This document shows, piece after piece, positions 33,042-45,151 of a DNA stretch of 64,000 bases (position 1 is the first letter of the stretch; each line of letters starts with the position of its first letter). The stretch lies in assembly GCA_000733355.1 (NCBI GenBank), contig JNVV01000009.1, positions 597,521-661,520 on the forward strand, in the 5' to 3' direction. Made by a program: the position numbers and the translations under genes. The DNA is from Falciphora oryzae (lineage: Eukaryota > Ascomycota > Sordariomycetes > Magnaporthales > Magnaporthaceae). The notes under the pieces are model-generated. The model saw only the letters and a list, made by a program, of their open reading frames with translations, was not told the DNA's origin and did no database searches.

Positions 33042-33371
33042 TCCGTTTCGGCCCGGGGGATCTGAACTGTCTTCGTTCTTATTTGCTAGGAAATGGGGCA
33101 AGGTAATCGTCATGCACGACAGGATGTAATACTTGATTTGTATAAAACGGCGGCAGCCCGCCCTGATGAGGATACGATAATAGCATACGCACAGCATGGA
33201 TTTATGGCTGTTTCTTGTTTTAACATGGCCTATATGACGGCTATCTAGGCGCAAACCCGAAGTTTACGTATCTCCGAGCTCGCTAGCATGGGTATTCTTT
33301 CCCGGTCCTCCCTTTCCGAGTCGCCAAAGTCGCTCAGACGCCACGGGGCCACATGGAGGAAACGGTCCACC
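33042..33371. other. intergenic between convergent genes
   Basis: 3' ends of the tail-anchored protein gene and of BRE2. Nothing else seen. Confidence 0.5.
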
Positions 33372-35300
33372 CTAATCCTCCTGCATGGGCTCCCGCCCCT
33401 CGACATCTTCAACGGTCTTGTTCACAACCTTCCCTCCGTCTTGCATCCAAAAGTCGACCTCGTCGACAATATCATAGAGCACGTCCTCGACGATCTGCTC
33501 GTCGAACCGATCCGCCACGGGGCGCAGACTCACCGACGGGGCGGGGGGTTCCTGCACGCCGGCGCCGTCTGCATCGACCATGTCCACGTCACCGTCCGGC
33601 GGGGCCGTCGCCTGGAATCCCGGGGGCGGATACCAAAAGTCAGGGCCAAAGTTGACCTCGGCAGCGCCGCCCCGGAAGACGCTGACGGCCGGGTAGTAGC
33701 CCAGGGTGCCGTCGTCAAAGCCCTCGCGCGCGCCCTCTTGGAGCTTCGAGTTTGGCGTAGAGGCTGGCGGCAGGAAGCTCAGCAGGTTTTCAAAGGCGGT
33801 GCCCATGGGCACGCCGTTCTTGTATATTTTGATGTAGGAGCCTGGGAGGGTGCGCAGGCAGGGGACCGGGTGATTCGGGTTCGGCTTCTCGGACAGGTGG
33901 CTGCCGTGCGCGGCGGCGGCGGCCATGGGCGAGGGGTTCATCAGGTCCTCGAGCTCCTTGGTCGGATGGTAGTCGAACTTCTCAAAGTAGATCATGTGCG
34001 TCTTGCCGCGGAAGGGCACGCGGTCGCGCACAATATTCGCGCCCGCCGTGGCCTCGTCGCCGCCGCCGCCGTTGCTCCGGTCGCCCCCGGTCAAGTGGTG
34101 GTCGACATCGACGACGGGGTTGTAGTGACCCAACACCACCTTCCGGTGCAGCTGCTCCGACGGCAAGGAGATCTCGAGACCTATAACGTCGCCTTCGCGT
34201 ACGTCCTCGCCCGCGGGGAAGAAGTCGCGCGGCCGCGACATGTGCACCTTCTGGCCGCCGACGTCGCGGAGGCCGTAGCTGTAGGCGTCGAGGCCGACGG
34301 GGGCATCGCGCGATGCCTCCCTGCGGGCCCAGCCCATGCGCACGTGGCCACGTGACGTCGGGGCGGTGGCAGCCTTGGTGTCACCATTGGTGCCGTCGGT
34401 GCCGGCTGGTTGTGGCTGGAGGACGCCGCGGACAACCTTGCACTCCCAGTACCAGCGGCCTTCGCGCACGGCGACGTTGGCGCGCGCCATGCGGAAGCCG
34501 TGCTCGCCTGTTATGTGCAGGGCCTCGCGGTCGAAGAAGACGCCCTGCGGGGCATCCTCAAGGGAAAGGTGTGCCGTGTACGGCGGTGGCTCGGTCTGGC
34601 GGTAGTAGAGTGATGAGGGGAAGCGGGGGTCGGCGATGCAGTAGTTGTAGACGTAGTTTTTCCTGTTGAGAGCCCTATACGGGGAGAAGCGCAACAGCCA
34701 TTGCGTCAGCAATCCGAAAAATCGTGTGTATCTGAAGGTCCATGTTGAGAAATGCTGGAGGGCAGCTCACTGCTCAGAGGTGTCGAAGAACTCGATCTCC
34801 TCCCCGTCGAGCCCGGGGACCTTGTGGTGGCTGATGAGGACAGGGTCGCGGGTGGGCTCAAAGTCGGAGCGCTTCAGCGGCCCATTGGGTTTATATCGGA
34901 TCGGCGAGGCTTTGGGGTGGTCAGGTTGTTGGTCCTTCAGCTTCGGGTCCGGTGTGGCCCTGGCGCTGTCGCCGCCCGAGGAGACGCCAGCAGCGCTGGC
35001 CTTGGATTCGCGCTTCTTGAGCGACTCCTTCTTTGTCCGCTTCTCGCGGGCCAGCACGGGCGACTCGTCACGGGTCTGCGACTGCGCTCGCGTAGCGGTA
35101 GCCTGGGTCCGGGCGGCGTCGGGGTTCAGCGGTGACCGTACGGCTGGAGCGTGGTCGTCCTCTACCAGGGCGCGCTTTTGCGGGATGGAAGACGCGGGGG
35201 GTGTGCCGGCCCGGGCAGTCGGCGACGCCGCGGCGGCCACGGCCGGTGCTGGCGCGGAGGAGGTCGCCTCCCTATTTGGTGTCTCGCCGTTTGTCGCCAT
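33372..35300 (-). CDS. BRE2: COMPASS (Set1C) subunit Bre2/Ash2-like, SPRY domain
   Basis: Two exons, 35300..34771 and 34674..33372, give 610 residues; the GTGAGC...TATAG intron closes in phase. Residues 1-175 are low-complexity and Ala/Pro/Lys-rich, then [20 protein letters not shown]. The SPRY domain starts around [20 protein letters not shown]. It continues with [51 protein letters not shown] and [15 protein letters not shown]. The C-terminal part has [40 protein letters not shown] and a tail helix ([17 protein letters not shown]). This order is that of fungal Bre2/ASH2L, which with Sdc1/DPY30 stimulates H3K4 methylation by Set1. It shares a 428-base promoter with CEF1. Confidence 0.93.
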
Positions 35301-35728
35301 ATTCCCGAGAGGCTACCTGGACGTTGACGTGTGGTAATGCATGCAGGCGTGGGCTCCGACGCCAGCAGGAATGGGCGGCACGAGGACTGATGCTTGCTCT
35401 GTTGCACCAGCTCCGACGCCGAATTCGATCTCAATTCAGTTGGATGATTTCACGCTGGCCAGACGTAAGGAGCTCCACAATGTACGCTAGCGGCGCCCGT
35501 CTGCCTGCACGTTGCCCCATACTTAATTGCCTGAGCCAATCATCGCGTGCCTCACGGTTCCCAAACCTTCGCGGCTCCAAGCTGGTTTTCTTGGCCCAGA
35601 AAACGAATGGCGAGACAGACAAGCTTCAGTTCCTGAGCACCTTGTCCAGCAACCCAACAGCCCCCATCGCATCACGACGACAGCGAATCTCCCCGCCGCA
35701 TCAGCCCCCAGGGCCGTCGCCAGCCAAG
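35301..35728. other. bidirectional promoter of BRE2 and CEF1
   Basis: 428 bases between divergent starts at 35300 and 35729. The CEF1 frame is open upstream through most of this region (from 35132), but that leader is not conserved in character and the CEF1 family starts at MPVVKGG. No TATA box seen. Confidence 0.55.
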
Positions 35729-38126
35729 ATGCCCGTCGTCAAGGGAGGAGTGTGGACCAACATCGAGGACGAAATCCTCAAGGCGTCCGTCTCCAAGTAT
35801 GGGCTGAACCAGTGGGCTCGCGTATCGTCGCTGCTGGCGCGCAAGACGCCCAAACAGTGCAAGGCGCGATGGAACGAGTGGCTGGACCCGAGCATCCGCA
35901 AGATCGAGTGGAGCAAAGATGAGGACGAGAAGCTGCTGCATCTGGCCAAGCTGATGCCCACCCAGTGGCGCACCATCGCCCCCATCGTCGGCCGCACCGC
36001 GAACCAGTGCCTCGAGCGCTACCAGAAGCTCCTGGATGAGGCCGAGCAGAAGGAGGCCGGTGCCCTGGGCCTGACGGGGTCTGGCGGCGAGGCCCGCGCC
36101 CCGACCGCCGACTCGGTCCGCCGCCTGCGCCCCGGCGAGATCGATCCGGACCCGGAAACAAAGCCGGCAAAGGCCGATACAGTCGATCTAGACGAAGACG
36201 AGAAGGAGATGCTGAGCGAGGCTCGTGCCCGTCTGGCCAACACGCAGGGTAAAAAGGCAAAGCGCAAGGCCCGCGAGCGCCAGCAGGAGGAGTCGCGCCG
36301 CCTGGCGGGCCTGCAGAAGCGTCGCGAGCTCAAGACGGCCGGCATCAACATCAAGGTCACGACGCGCAAGGCCGGACAGATGGACTACAACGCCGACATC
36401 CCCTTCGAGCAGAAGCCCGTACCGGGTTTCTACGACACAAGCGAGGAGCACCAGCGCAACGAACGCGAGCGCGCCGCCTTCGACCCCAAGAAGATCCAGC
36501 TGGCCACCAAGCGCAAGGGCGACCAGGACGAGGACCCGGACCGGAAGAGGAGGAAGAATGACAATGAGGACGCCTCGCTACAGGCCGCGCTCAAGGCCGG
36601 CCGCATGCAGAAGATGCGCGAGGCCGAGCAGAGCAGCAAGCGCCGCGCCCTGGTGCTGCCCGCGCCACAGATCAGCGAGGGCGAGCTCGAGGACATTGTC
36701 AAGATGGGCATGTTGGGCGAGCGCGCCAGCGAGATGGCCCGCGAGAGCGACAACAACGCGACTAAGGGCCTAGTCGGATCTTACTCGCAACTCAATAGCG
36801 GCGCCCCGATCCGCACCCCCCTGGCTCCAGCCCAGGAGGACCACATCGCCAACGAGATCAGGAACATCCGCGCCCTCACCGAGACGCAGTCGTCGCTGCT
36901 CGGCGGCGAGAACACGCCGCTCCACGAAGGGTCCGCCTCGACCGGGTTCGACGGTGTCGCGCCCCGTAAGCAGGTTATGTCCACGCCGAACCCCCTCGCC
37001 ACCCCTCTACGGTCGGGCATGGCGGGCATGACACCCGGCGGGCCCGGTATGACCCCACGGGCCCCCGGCCAGACACCGCTCCGCACACCACGAGACGGGT
37101 TCGCGCTCAACTCGGTCAGTGACGAGGTGGCGGCAAGACAGAAGCTCCTCAAAGGGCTATCAGCGCTTCCGAAACCCAAGGAGACTGAGTGGGACCTCGA
37201 GCTGCCTGAGGAGCAGATGGAGGTGGACTCTGTGGAGAAACAGGAAGAAGACGCAGCCGAGCGGGATCGGAGAGAACGCGACAGGAGGGAAGCCGAGGAG
37301 GCACTAGAGCGCAGGCGGCGGACTCAAGCAGTGCAGCGCGGCCTCCCCAGGCCGGCGGCTGTGGACGTTGACCACCTACTCAAACGCGCTGACGAGTTCG
37401 AGGACCCGGCCGCGGTCATGGTGGCGAGGGAAGTGGCTCTCCTCATGGCCAACGACGCAGTCAAATTCCTGGCCCCAGGTAGCCGGCCAGTGTCGAAACC
37501 GGCAGAACTGGAGCGGATCAGCGATGAAGACCTGGATGAGGCGCGGTTACAGATTCTGGTTGAGCTCAGCGGCGCCCAAAAACCGGACGATGTGCAGAAG
37601 GTTTGGGACCGAGAGAAGAGCAAGTCTCTGCTCCTGGGGCTTGGCTGCTACGATGACGACGACGAGGAAGAGCAGGTAGTGGCCATGCAGGCTGCTCTAA
37701 GGGTATGTCGTTGCATGTCTCCTACTGCAGCAAACTCCCTGCTTGAGCATGTGCTAACAGAAAGTTCAATTACCCCTATTGCAGGAAGTCCAAGAAGCCA
37801 TCCTGTCGTCGGCAGAAAAAGGCAATAAGCTGGAGAAGAAGCTCAACCTCCACCACGGCGGCTACAAGAACCGGGCGGAGATGCTGCGCAAGAAGATTGG
37901 GGAGGCGTCCGAGGCGCTGAACAAGGCCAACAACGCGCTCGGCGCGTTTGAGATGCTCTCGGTGTCGGAAGAGGTCGCGGTCAGACGACGACTCGAGGCC
38001 CTCCGCGAGGAGGTCGGATATGTCAGCCGGCGCGAGCGCGAGGCGCAGGAGCTGTACAGGCGGATCAGGGAGGAGTCAGACGTCGTACCGCAGGCTGCTG
38101 TGGTGACCAACGGGTATCATCAGTGA
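35729..38126 (+). CDS. CEF1: pre-mRNA splicing factor Cef1/Cdc5 (Myb-domain, NineTeen complex)
   Basis: Two exons, 35729..37702 and 37785..38126, give 771 residues; the intron (GTATGT, CTAAC, CAG) is phase 0. The start [18 protein letters not shown] is the family's usual N-terminus. Two Myb repeats fill residues ~4-105 ([38 protein letters not shown]). They are followed by a basic/coiled region ([20 protein letters not shown]), the [19 protein letters not shown] motif of Cdc5, and a Thr-Pro-rich segment with [12 protein letters not shown]-terminal helical domain follows from ~540 ([35 protein letters not shown]). Cef1/Cdc5 is a core Prp19-complex scaffold in the active spliceosome. Length and order are typical. 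Confidence 0.96.
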
Positions 38127-39668
38127 GATGGGGTAAGGCGATTCCGACGGCCTCCGTTGGGACTTTCCTTCCCCGTTGTCCTTTTTTTTGATCACGACCA
38201 AAATTGTCTTGTACCATACATATTTACACATCACTTAGTTTCCTTGGGCTTTCAGCATTGTCTGCGTACGTGCTATGGCAGAGTTGGTTCAGGCTGGGAT
38301 AAGCAGTCGAAATAAAAGAGTCAAAGAAGCGGACTGGCTGGTTCGTATAATCACGCGAGACACCACTGTGCGCCGACCAGCCGGCTCGTATAAAGAACCG
38401 AGCATCCCGCGTCGTCCAAAGGACCGGCTGGCTATGTTGTGGCCAGCAAAGGGAAATTCCCTGCTCTGAGCGTGTTTGTTTGCCGTTTCGGACTCATCAT
38501 GTGCAATGCGGCGGCGCTCGACCCAAAACTGGTCCGAGAAAAGCCCACGTGGTGGATGTAATGTCCGTAATGCAAAAGAAGCTTGCCGTCTCCTCACCGA
38601 CATCGGTAGGGCTCGGTCTCGCTCACCTTGGACCACCAGCCTTACACACTTTGGGGGACAAAAAGGCAAAAGAGTCATGGCAGGAATGGGCGGCTGTGTG
38701 CGGCACTGGCATGGCATTTTGACATTTCGCTTGTTAGCGTGGGGAGATTGGGACGACTGCGCCCGCGCCATGTGATGGGATCAATTGAAGGGGAGGAACA
38801 AAAAGGCAGACAGCGAGGCTCCAGGGCTCGTTGCATGTGGTCGACTAACATGCGGCCAGCCCACGCAACCAAAGCCTAGCAAAAGAACGTGGTGGGCCCG
38901 CCGCCGATTTGTTCCAGAGCGAACGGCCCTCAACCCCCACATCGTGGCCGGTGAGGTTGTCTTCATGCGTCTTGTCCTCCGTGGGGCCAGCAGCCATCAC
39001 AGAAGATCAGCTCCTGCGAGAATCGGTAGTGTCGGCTGCCGCTGAGGGTCCCCCAGGTCCTACCCCAACCCAACAGCCAGGGACCCTGTGGGCCGCCAAT
39101 ATCTGACCGCTTCCTCATCGGGCTGAGCGAACTCCATGTGGAAGGACGCATCTCCCTGACGACCTTTCTTTCTTCGCATCCCCTTACGAGACCCCCACTC
39201 ACTAACAAACTAGTAGGCGCGCGACAATGAAGCACTGCCCGAGAGGTAACAAAGGCCGAGACCGGGCTGGGGCGTTTTTGGAAACTTCATTTAGGCATCT
39301 TTGTTAGATGGCTTGTTGAGGGCGCATTTGAGGCTCGCTTTCAGGAGATGGGGAAGAAAAATAAATACCGGATGGATGGGCCTTTCTGCCCGCTGTCTCG
39401 GATGGACGCATCATCCATCCTCAACCCATCGACTCGTGCGTCAAGCTTAAAAAAAAAAGTTTCGGGCTTGGAGAAAAGAACTGGGGAGCTGAGAGCTTGT
39501 GCATATTACGTTTTAGAAGGCAAACGGGTTTGTGGCTTGCTATTGGCCGGGAGACAAGAGGCAAAAGCAGCCAAAGATCCAACGCCATCCGTACCGGGTC
39601 CTCCCTTCGATCTTCACCTTTTACAACCTCGCCTGACGTCCCGAGACAGTTGACGAGAAAATATCTCA
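38127..39668. other. 1.5 kb intergenic
   Basis: 3' end of CEF1 and promoter of the MFS gene. Frames of 80-165 codons on both strands have no motif. An A-run (9 bases) lies at about 39450. Confidence 0.5.
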
Positions 39669-41522
39669 ATGCAACAACTACACCACATAAACGGGACCGC
39701 CCCGATCCGGAGGCGCTCCTCAGTGGACGAGGCGATCGACGAGCAGACGCCCTTATTACCGGGGAGCCCACCCAGCCACACCGATGAGGCCGATATCGAC
39801 ACCTCCGCCGTGGCGGTGAGGGCGTCACGGAATGGTGGCGTTGACACCCCGCCGTCGCCCTCGTCGCCGCTACTACCCCCACGGGGCCGGACTCCAACGG
39901 CAGACTCGGATGGTCCACTACCAGACGCGGTGGCGGGGGACAAGGAAACCTCCCCGTTCATGGGCGGCGTGACGGCGCGGCAGTTCACCGCCATCTTCGG
40001 CTGCATCATGTTCACCTACTTCGTGGTCCTGTTCGACAGCACCATCCTGGCGTCGTCGCACCCGGTCATCACGTCCTACTTTGGCGCCTCGCACTCGGCC
40101 TCGTGGCTGTCGACCGCCTACCTGCTGACCAGCACCGCCGTCCAGCCCGTCGTGGGGCGCGCCTCGGACTCGCTGGGCCGGAAGCCGCCCTTCGTCGCCA
40201 GCCTGATAATCTTCTGCCTCGCCACCCTCGGCTGCGCCCTCGCCCCCTCCATTGGCTTCTTCATCGCCGCCCGCGCCGTCTGCGGCGTCGGCGGCGGCGG
40301 CATGATGACCATGGCCGCCGTGTGCATCGGCGACATCGTCCCCGTCGAGCGCCGCGGCCCCTACCAGTCGTGCCTCAACGTCTCGTACGGCCTGGCCTCC
40401 ATGGCGGGGGCCGCCCTCGGCGGGGTCATGGCCGACAACCTGGGCTGGCGCTGGGAGTTTGGCTGCCAGATCCCCGCCCTGCTGCTCTGCCTCGCCGTGA
40501 TCCTCCTTGCGCTTCCCAACGACCTGGGCCTGCACCGCAACGGCGGGCGCCGCGAGACGCTTTCCGAGGCGATGCGGAACTTCGACGCCAAGGGGTCCGC
40601 CCTGCTCGTCGCCTCCGTCACGGGCCTCATCCTCGGGCTCGACCTGGGCGGCACCGTCCTGCCCTGGTCGCACCCCTTCATCATCGGCTGCCTGGCGGGC
40701 ACCGCCTCCGTCCTCTTCCCGCTCTTCCTGCGCGTCGAGTCGCGCGCCGAGCGGCCCGTCATGCCGCTGGAGCTCATCCGGCGCGCGCCCGTCATGAACC
40801 TCATCTTCGCCAACCACATCGCCGCCTTCCTGACAAACGCCGTCCTCTTCAACGCGCCCCTCTTCTTCCAGGCCGTCCTCCTCGCCTCGGCCACCAGCTC
40901 GGGCGCCCGCCTGGCCGTGCCCTCCTTCGTCTCGTCCGTCGCGGGGATAGCGACCGGCTTCCTGGTCTCGTACACCCGCGGCCTCAAGTGGGCCCCCGTC
41001 CTGGGCGCCTGCATGTTCCTGGCGGGCACCGGCATGCTCAGCGCCATGCGCCGCGGCCTGCCGGAAGCCGTCTACGTGCTGTGCCTGGTCCCCGCGGCGC
41101 TCGGCCAGGGCCTCCAGTTCCCGGGGACGTTCCTCGCCGTCCTGGGCGCGACCGAGCAGCGCGAGCAGGCCGTCGTCACCACCACCCTGCAGCTCTGGCG
41201 CAGCCTGGGCGCCGTCGGCGGCATCGCGGGGTCCAGCCTGGCCCTGCAGACCGCGCTGTCGGCCTTCCTGGACTCTATGGTCGAGGGCCCGGACAAGGAG
41301 GACGTGGTCCGGAGCGTCCGCAGGTCGGTCGGTGCCATCGCGGCGCTGCCGGAGCCCTACAGGACGCAGGTTGTCCGCAGCTACGAGGCCGCTCTGTCGC
41401 TGACCTTTGCCTGCTGCGCCGCTCTGGCCATGGTCTCGCTGCTGCTGCTGCTGCCCATCAAGCTGCCCAAGCTCAAGCCCAGCACGCCCAGCAAGCCCGA
41501 GCCGCAGCCTGAGGAGGCTTGA
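39669..41522 (+). CDS. MFS transporter, DHA2-type (Fnx1/Vba-like or drug exporter)
   Basis: A single exon of 617 residues. An N-terminal cytosolic tail of ~95 residues includes a DEQTPLLPGSPP dileucine-like motif, often seen in vacuolar MFS proteins. About 14 membrane segments follow. Signatures: FDSTILASSHPVITSYF in helix 1, STAYLLTSTAVQPVVGRASD with GRASDSLGRKPPF (MFS motif A) between helices 2 and 3, and ARAVCGVGGGGMMTMAAV in helix 4. Then comes GPYQSCLNVSYGLASMAGAALGG (motif C region, helix 5) and LGWRWEFGCQIPALLL. Close in character to fungal vacuolar basic amino-acid transporters and multidrug exporters; substrate unknown. Coding GC is very high and gives long antisense open frames. Confidence 0.88.
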   Translation: MQQLHHINGTAPIRRRSSVDEAIDEQTPLLPGSPPSHTDEADIDTSAVAVRASRNGGVDTPPSPSSPLLPPRGRTPTADSDGPLPDAVAGDKETSPFMGGVTARQFTAIFGCIMFTYFVVLFDSTILASSHPVITSYFGASHSASWLSTAYLLTSTAVQPVVGRASDSLGRKPPFVASLIIFCLATLGCALAPSIGFFIAARAVCGVGGGGMMTMAAVCIGDIVPVERRGPYQSCLNVSYGLASMAGAALGGVMADNLGWRWEFGCQIPALLLCLAVILLALPNDLGLHRNGGRRETLSEAMRNFDAKGSALLVASVTGLILGLDLGGTVLPWSHPFIIGCLAGTASVLFPLFLRVESRAERPVMPLELIRRAPVMNLIFANHIAAFLTNAVLFNAPLFFQAVLLASATSSGARLAVPSFVSSVAGIATGFLVSYTRGLKWAPVLGACMFLAGTGMLSAMRRGLPEAVYVLCLVPAALGQGLQFPGTFLAVLGATEQREQAVVTTTLQLWRSLGAVGGIAGSSLALQTALSAFLDSMVEGPDKEDVVRSVRRSVGAIAALPEPYRTQVVRSYEAALSLTFACCAALAMVSLLLLLPIKLPKLKPSTPSKPEPQPEEA

Positions 41523-41924
41523 AGTAGTGCGCTTCTATACTCTGAATTTCCTTGTTATGTGCTTCTCTTCTTCGTACATGTATTTGGGGTTTCTTGTTTT
41601 CTATAGACTAGGGAGGGGGCCAAGACTCGTAGACTGGTCAGTGGGCTTGGTCGGTTTAGAAAAAGGCTGATAGGTCATTGTACCATCACCATCGGCATCC
41701 AGAATGAAATCATCGATGTATCAGCCCCTGAAAGAGGCATCGCATCTCTCGATATGATCGTTCCCTCTAATCCATCGCCGTAGCATGACTAAAAGTACAC
41801 AGAATGGTTGGCGCTCGCCCTTCAGAACCTGATGGGAAAAAAAAGGTCGCGAAATCATTGTATCCCCTTCTATTCTAGGTGCCATGTCAAGACCAACGCC
41901 TCTAGGCCGCCCAGTACTCCATCT
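41523..41924. other. intergenic between convergent genes
   Basis: 3' ends of the MFS and hexokinase-like transcripts. No gene seen. Confidence 0.5.
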
Positions 41925-44138
41925 CTAGATGCCCGAGGCGACGGCGGCAGGGACCAAGATTCCTGCGCCGTCTACTCCACCATCATGACAGGGCTCCAAG
42001 ACGATGCGCACACGTGGCGTGCCCCTTCCGCTGCTTCCATACTCGCGCTCGATGAGCTCGTCCAGGAGCTCCTGGCAGTGGTGCAGGTAGTCCTGGAAGT
42101 TGGTGATGCAGCCTCCCGTGTAGCCTACTCCCAGATGCAGCTCGCTGGCCGACATGGCCGCCAGCTGGGGACCGGAGGGGAGCGCGCCCGAGCATTTGAG
42201 GAGTCCGATCGTGGATGCTGCTATGATTCCAGCAGCGCGGAACTCAATGGCCCGGGCGATGTGATACAGGGCCTGTGCCATATCCTCGGTCCAGCGAAAC
42301 TCGGCCGCCGGGCGATTCTCGATGGCTTCTAGTGGCCTCTGCGCGCCGCCTGTAGGAAACTCATCGTTCAGACGGTCCACCAAGCCCGACCAGTTTCCGC
42401 CCTGGCCGGGACTGAAGTGGCTGAGGAACGTGGTGTTCCGAGGCTCGAAATGCCTCAGCAGCTTCTCTGGGAAGGTCTTTGGGTCCTTTCCAAGGATATT
42501 CGCCATGTAGTCCACAAGCGCGAGACGCCCAATCTCCCCTAGATAGAGACCGGCCGTCATGTATTCGAGTGGCTGGAAGCCCGGCTTCTCGGCGGCGGCA
42601 CTGACCATGTCGTCCCAGCGGTTGACAAGCCCGTTGTTGCGCAGAGGGCCGGCTGATCCGTTGATCGACCACTCCGTGTTGACGGCAATACTTAGGTGTC
42701 CGTCGCCGCCGCTTCCGCTGCCCTCGCCCGGCAGAGTCTGCACCTTCTTAGGGTGCTTGCTCTCCTTGAGGCCGCCGAGACCCATGAACACAGTCGCATT
42801 ACAGCCGGTACCGCAAATGAGACCCATGACAGGGCGCCGTTGGATCGCCGCTGCTGTTGCCGCCTGTGTTGAGGACGCAGAAAACTGGTGCACAAACGAC
42901 AGCAAGGTGGCAACGGCGTCGTTGGTAATGGCAGCGATGCGGATGCGAGGCAGCTTGCCGCGGCTAGACTCGTAGCCATCGAGTAGATGTTGGCCCAGAT
43001 CTAGGCGAGACGTTATGGCGAACCCTTTGCCCATCTGACGCAACGAGGCCGTGTTAAGGGTTTCTTGGTCCATAGGGAAGCTGAAGGTGACGCCGAGCGG
43101 GAGTTCGGCAGCGGCAGCGATGCCGGGCAGCTGCTGGTCACATGCCTTGGCGACGACTTCGGCGATGCGGGCGCCGATCCAAGCAAACAGGCCCTTTGCG
43201 TTCTCGTTCTTCAGGTGCTCGCCGATCGGCCAGCTGTGCTCGAGATGCCTGCGCAGGGGCCGGTTCTCCTTGCTGTCCTGGGGCGCATGATGGGCCAGCT
43301 CCACGAAGGCAACGCGAAGATTTGTACCACCGCTGAAGAGATCGGTTAGCGCCAAGAGACGGACTGGGCTTATTTTTCTTGAGAAAGACTGATAAATACG
43401 GGTTGGTAAAGGACCACGTGATATCAGAAGGGCACTTACATATCAATGGCCAAGTGTCTGTAAGATATATGGATTCGATTAGCAGGCTGCCCTCGTCAAA
43501 CACCCATCACCTCTGTATACGATTCATGCCGCCAGGGCACAGGTCTTCACAGGAACCGCCCGAAGCGGCATCGTGAATCGGCTCAATCCCTGCATGAGAT
43601 CCCGCGTGCTTCGAGCCTGAGAGCTTGGGTTGGCCGCCCAGAGCCACCCGGCCCGTGACGCATCCCTCCCCCACATAGGCATGCGACCCCCATAAAGAGG
43701 AAGGGCAGAATTTTTGCCTTTGCGCAATGACCAAGGCTCCAGTAGGCCGCAAAACCGATGACGCAGGGTGTCCTGTCGAGTTTGGTGGGCGTCGAGCAGG
43801 CGGGTTGGGTGAATTTCGTGCAGGCTAGGCTGAGCGGGGGATGAGGGGTGCATGGGTAGGCAGGTGCCTGACTGGGCACGTAGGCTGGGGAAAACTCACG
43901 GGCCCGAAGTGGTGTCGTCGACGGGGTGTGATAATATCGACTGCGAGATGGGCGTGGGCAGGAACTGGTCGTCCGACTTGGCGGCGAGCTCGACAAAGGT
44001 TTCGCTCAGGTCCTGCGCGAGCTTGTGAACGAGGACGGCGTCGATGTGCAGCGGCTGCAGGAAGTCGGCCAGGGGCTTTGGCGGAGGAGCCACGGCGGGA
44101 GCCTGGCCGTTGATTGCGAGGGCAGCTTGAGATGGCAT
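41925..44138 (-). CDS. atypical hexokinase family protein (XprF/HxkC-like)
   Basis: Three exons, 44138..43900, 43457..43440 (18 bases) and 43332..41925, close in phase to 554 residues. The microexon encodes HLAID and joins to give HLAIDIGGTNLRVAFVEL, the phosphate-1 loop of hexokinases. Other family blocks: LGVTFSFPMDQ (sugar-binding block), IAAITNDAVATLLS (catalytic Asp of the ND motif), VMGLICGTGCNATVF, VNTEWSING, GYTGGCITNFQDY, and DGAGILVPAAVA near the end. Several blocks deviate from glucose-phosphorylating enzymes (usual INTEWGAF and LPxTxYD; here WSINGSAGP and GLVNRWDD), so kinase activity is doubtful. Non-catalytic fungal hexokinases such as XprF regulate protease secretion and carbon-starvation responses. 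An open frame starting MALTDLFSGG at 43355 begins inside intron 2. Confidence 0.88.
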
Positions 44139-45151
44139 TTTGTCTGGGAGGTTTCAAGGCTGGCGGCGCATGGCTCATAGCAGAGGGTATCCCAAGCAGC
44201 AGCGACTGCAGCACTAAAAGCCAGCTGTGCCTTTTTATTTTCCTTTCTCCTGCAAGCCCAGGACGGGGCGACCCACCGCCACGGCGCTGCAGTGCTGGAA
44301 TTAAACGCCCCCAGCGCGGCTCTTGAATGGAGGCCTCGAGGCAGGCGGCGCCAGTGGCTGGGTGGGAATTTCAGGGTCTAATGCCTGCCAGCGAAGCACC
44401 CGGGCCGGCTAAGGTTGTGGAAGGGTGGCTGTGACGAGACGGCGACTGACAGAGCACGGCACTGGGGCTGGGGCACAAGAGGATGCCGGCTCGATATGGA
44501 GTCTAAAAGGAAGCCCTCACTCGCACACTCGTATCCATGGAAAGCACGGCACATAAGCATCATGGCACCATGGGCCCGTCTTCCCACATGGAACACCAGG
44601 CCGATCCGGCGGGATTGGCGCCAGGATCAAGCACCCGATTTGGCGCTGGATGCAGTCGTCGGTGGCATCGATGGGGCGTGCATTCCAGATTCTCTGGTGT
44701 CGCTGCTGAGGACGGGAACGTTACAGCGGCCCAGGGGCGAATTACAAGGCAGCATGCGGGAGCATTGGGGGCGGCTACCCCACATGCGGAACTGCTGCAC
44801 GCACGTGTGGGTATCTTGATGCCACTGCAACGCAGACAGGCAGGTCCAGGCCACGCTGCGTGCAGCGCCTGCCTCCCGGGCCAAATTCGTGTCCCTGCGC
44901 GAGATGCAATCTCTCCGCTGCCCGAGGCCAACGGCAGTGCACAGGCGCGCTGCGTCATCCTTGCCGGTCCCACTTCTTGATTCGTTCGTGCCCAGTGAGC
45001 CGTGAGGACCTGACACAAGAGACAGCCGCAAGAACTCAGCGCCCCAACATTCGAAAGAGCCCCTTTCTCCGAAAACGAACCGACAGCGGCAGCGGCGACT
45101 TCCCAACCGACGAGCCTCCCTCCGACAAACCTCTTTCCCAGGCCCCCTCGA
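44139..45151. other. 1 kb intergenic, divergent promoters
   Basis: This lies between the hexokinase-like and GILT-like genes. Long minus-strand frames here extend antisense across the GILT gene and are GC-driven shadows. Confidence 0.5.

Noticed and set aside
40103..41512. 469-codon plus-strand and 299-codon minus-strand frames inside the MFS gene
   Set aside because: GC-driven shadows of the MFS frame, lacking hydrophobic helices or any domain.
43333..43355. Start codon at 43355 for the hexokinase-like gene
   Set aside because: It lies in intron 2; two upstream exons rebuild the IGGTNLRV loop in phase.
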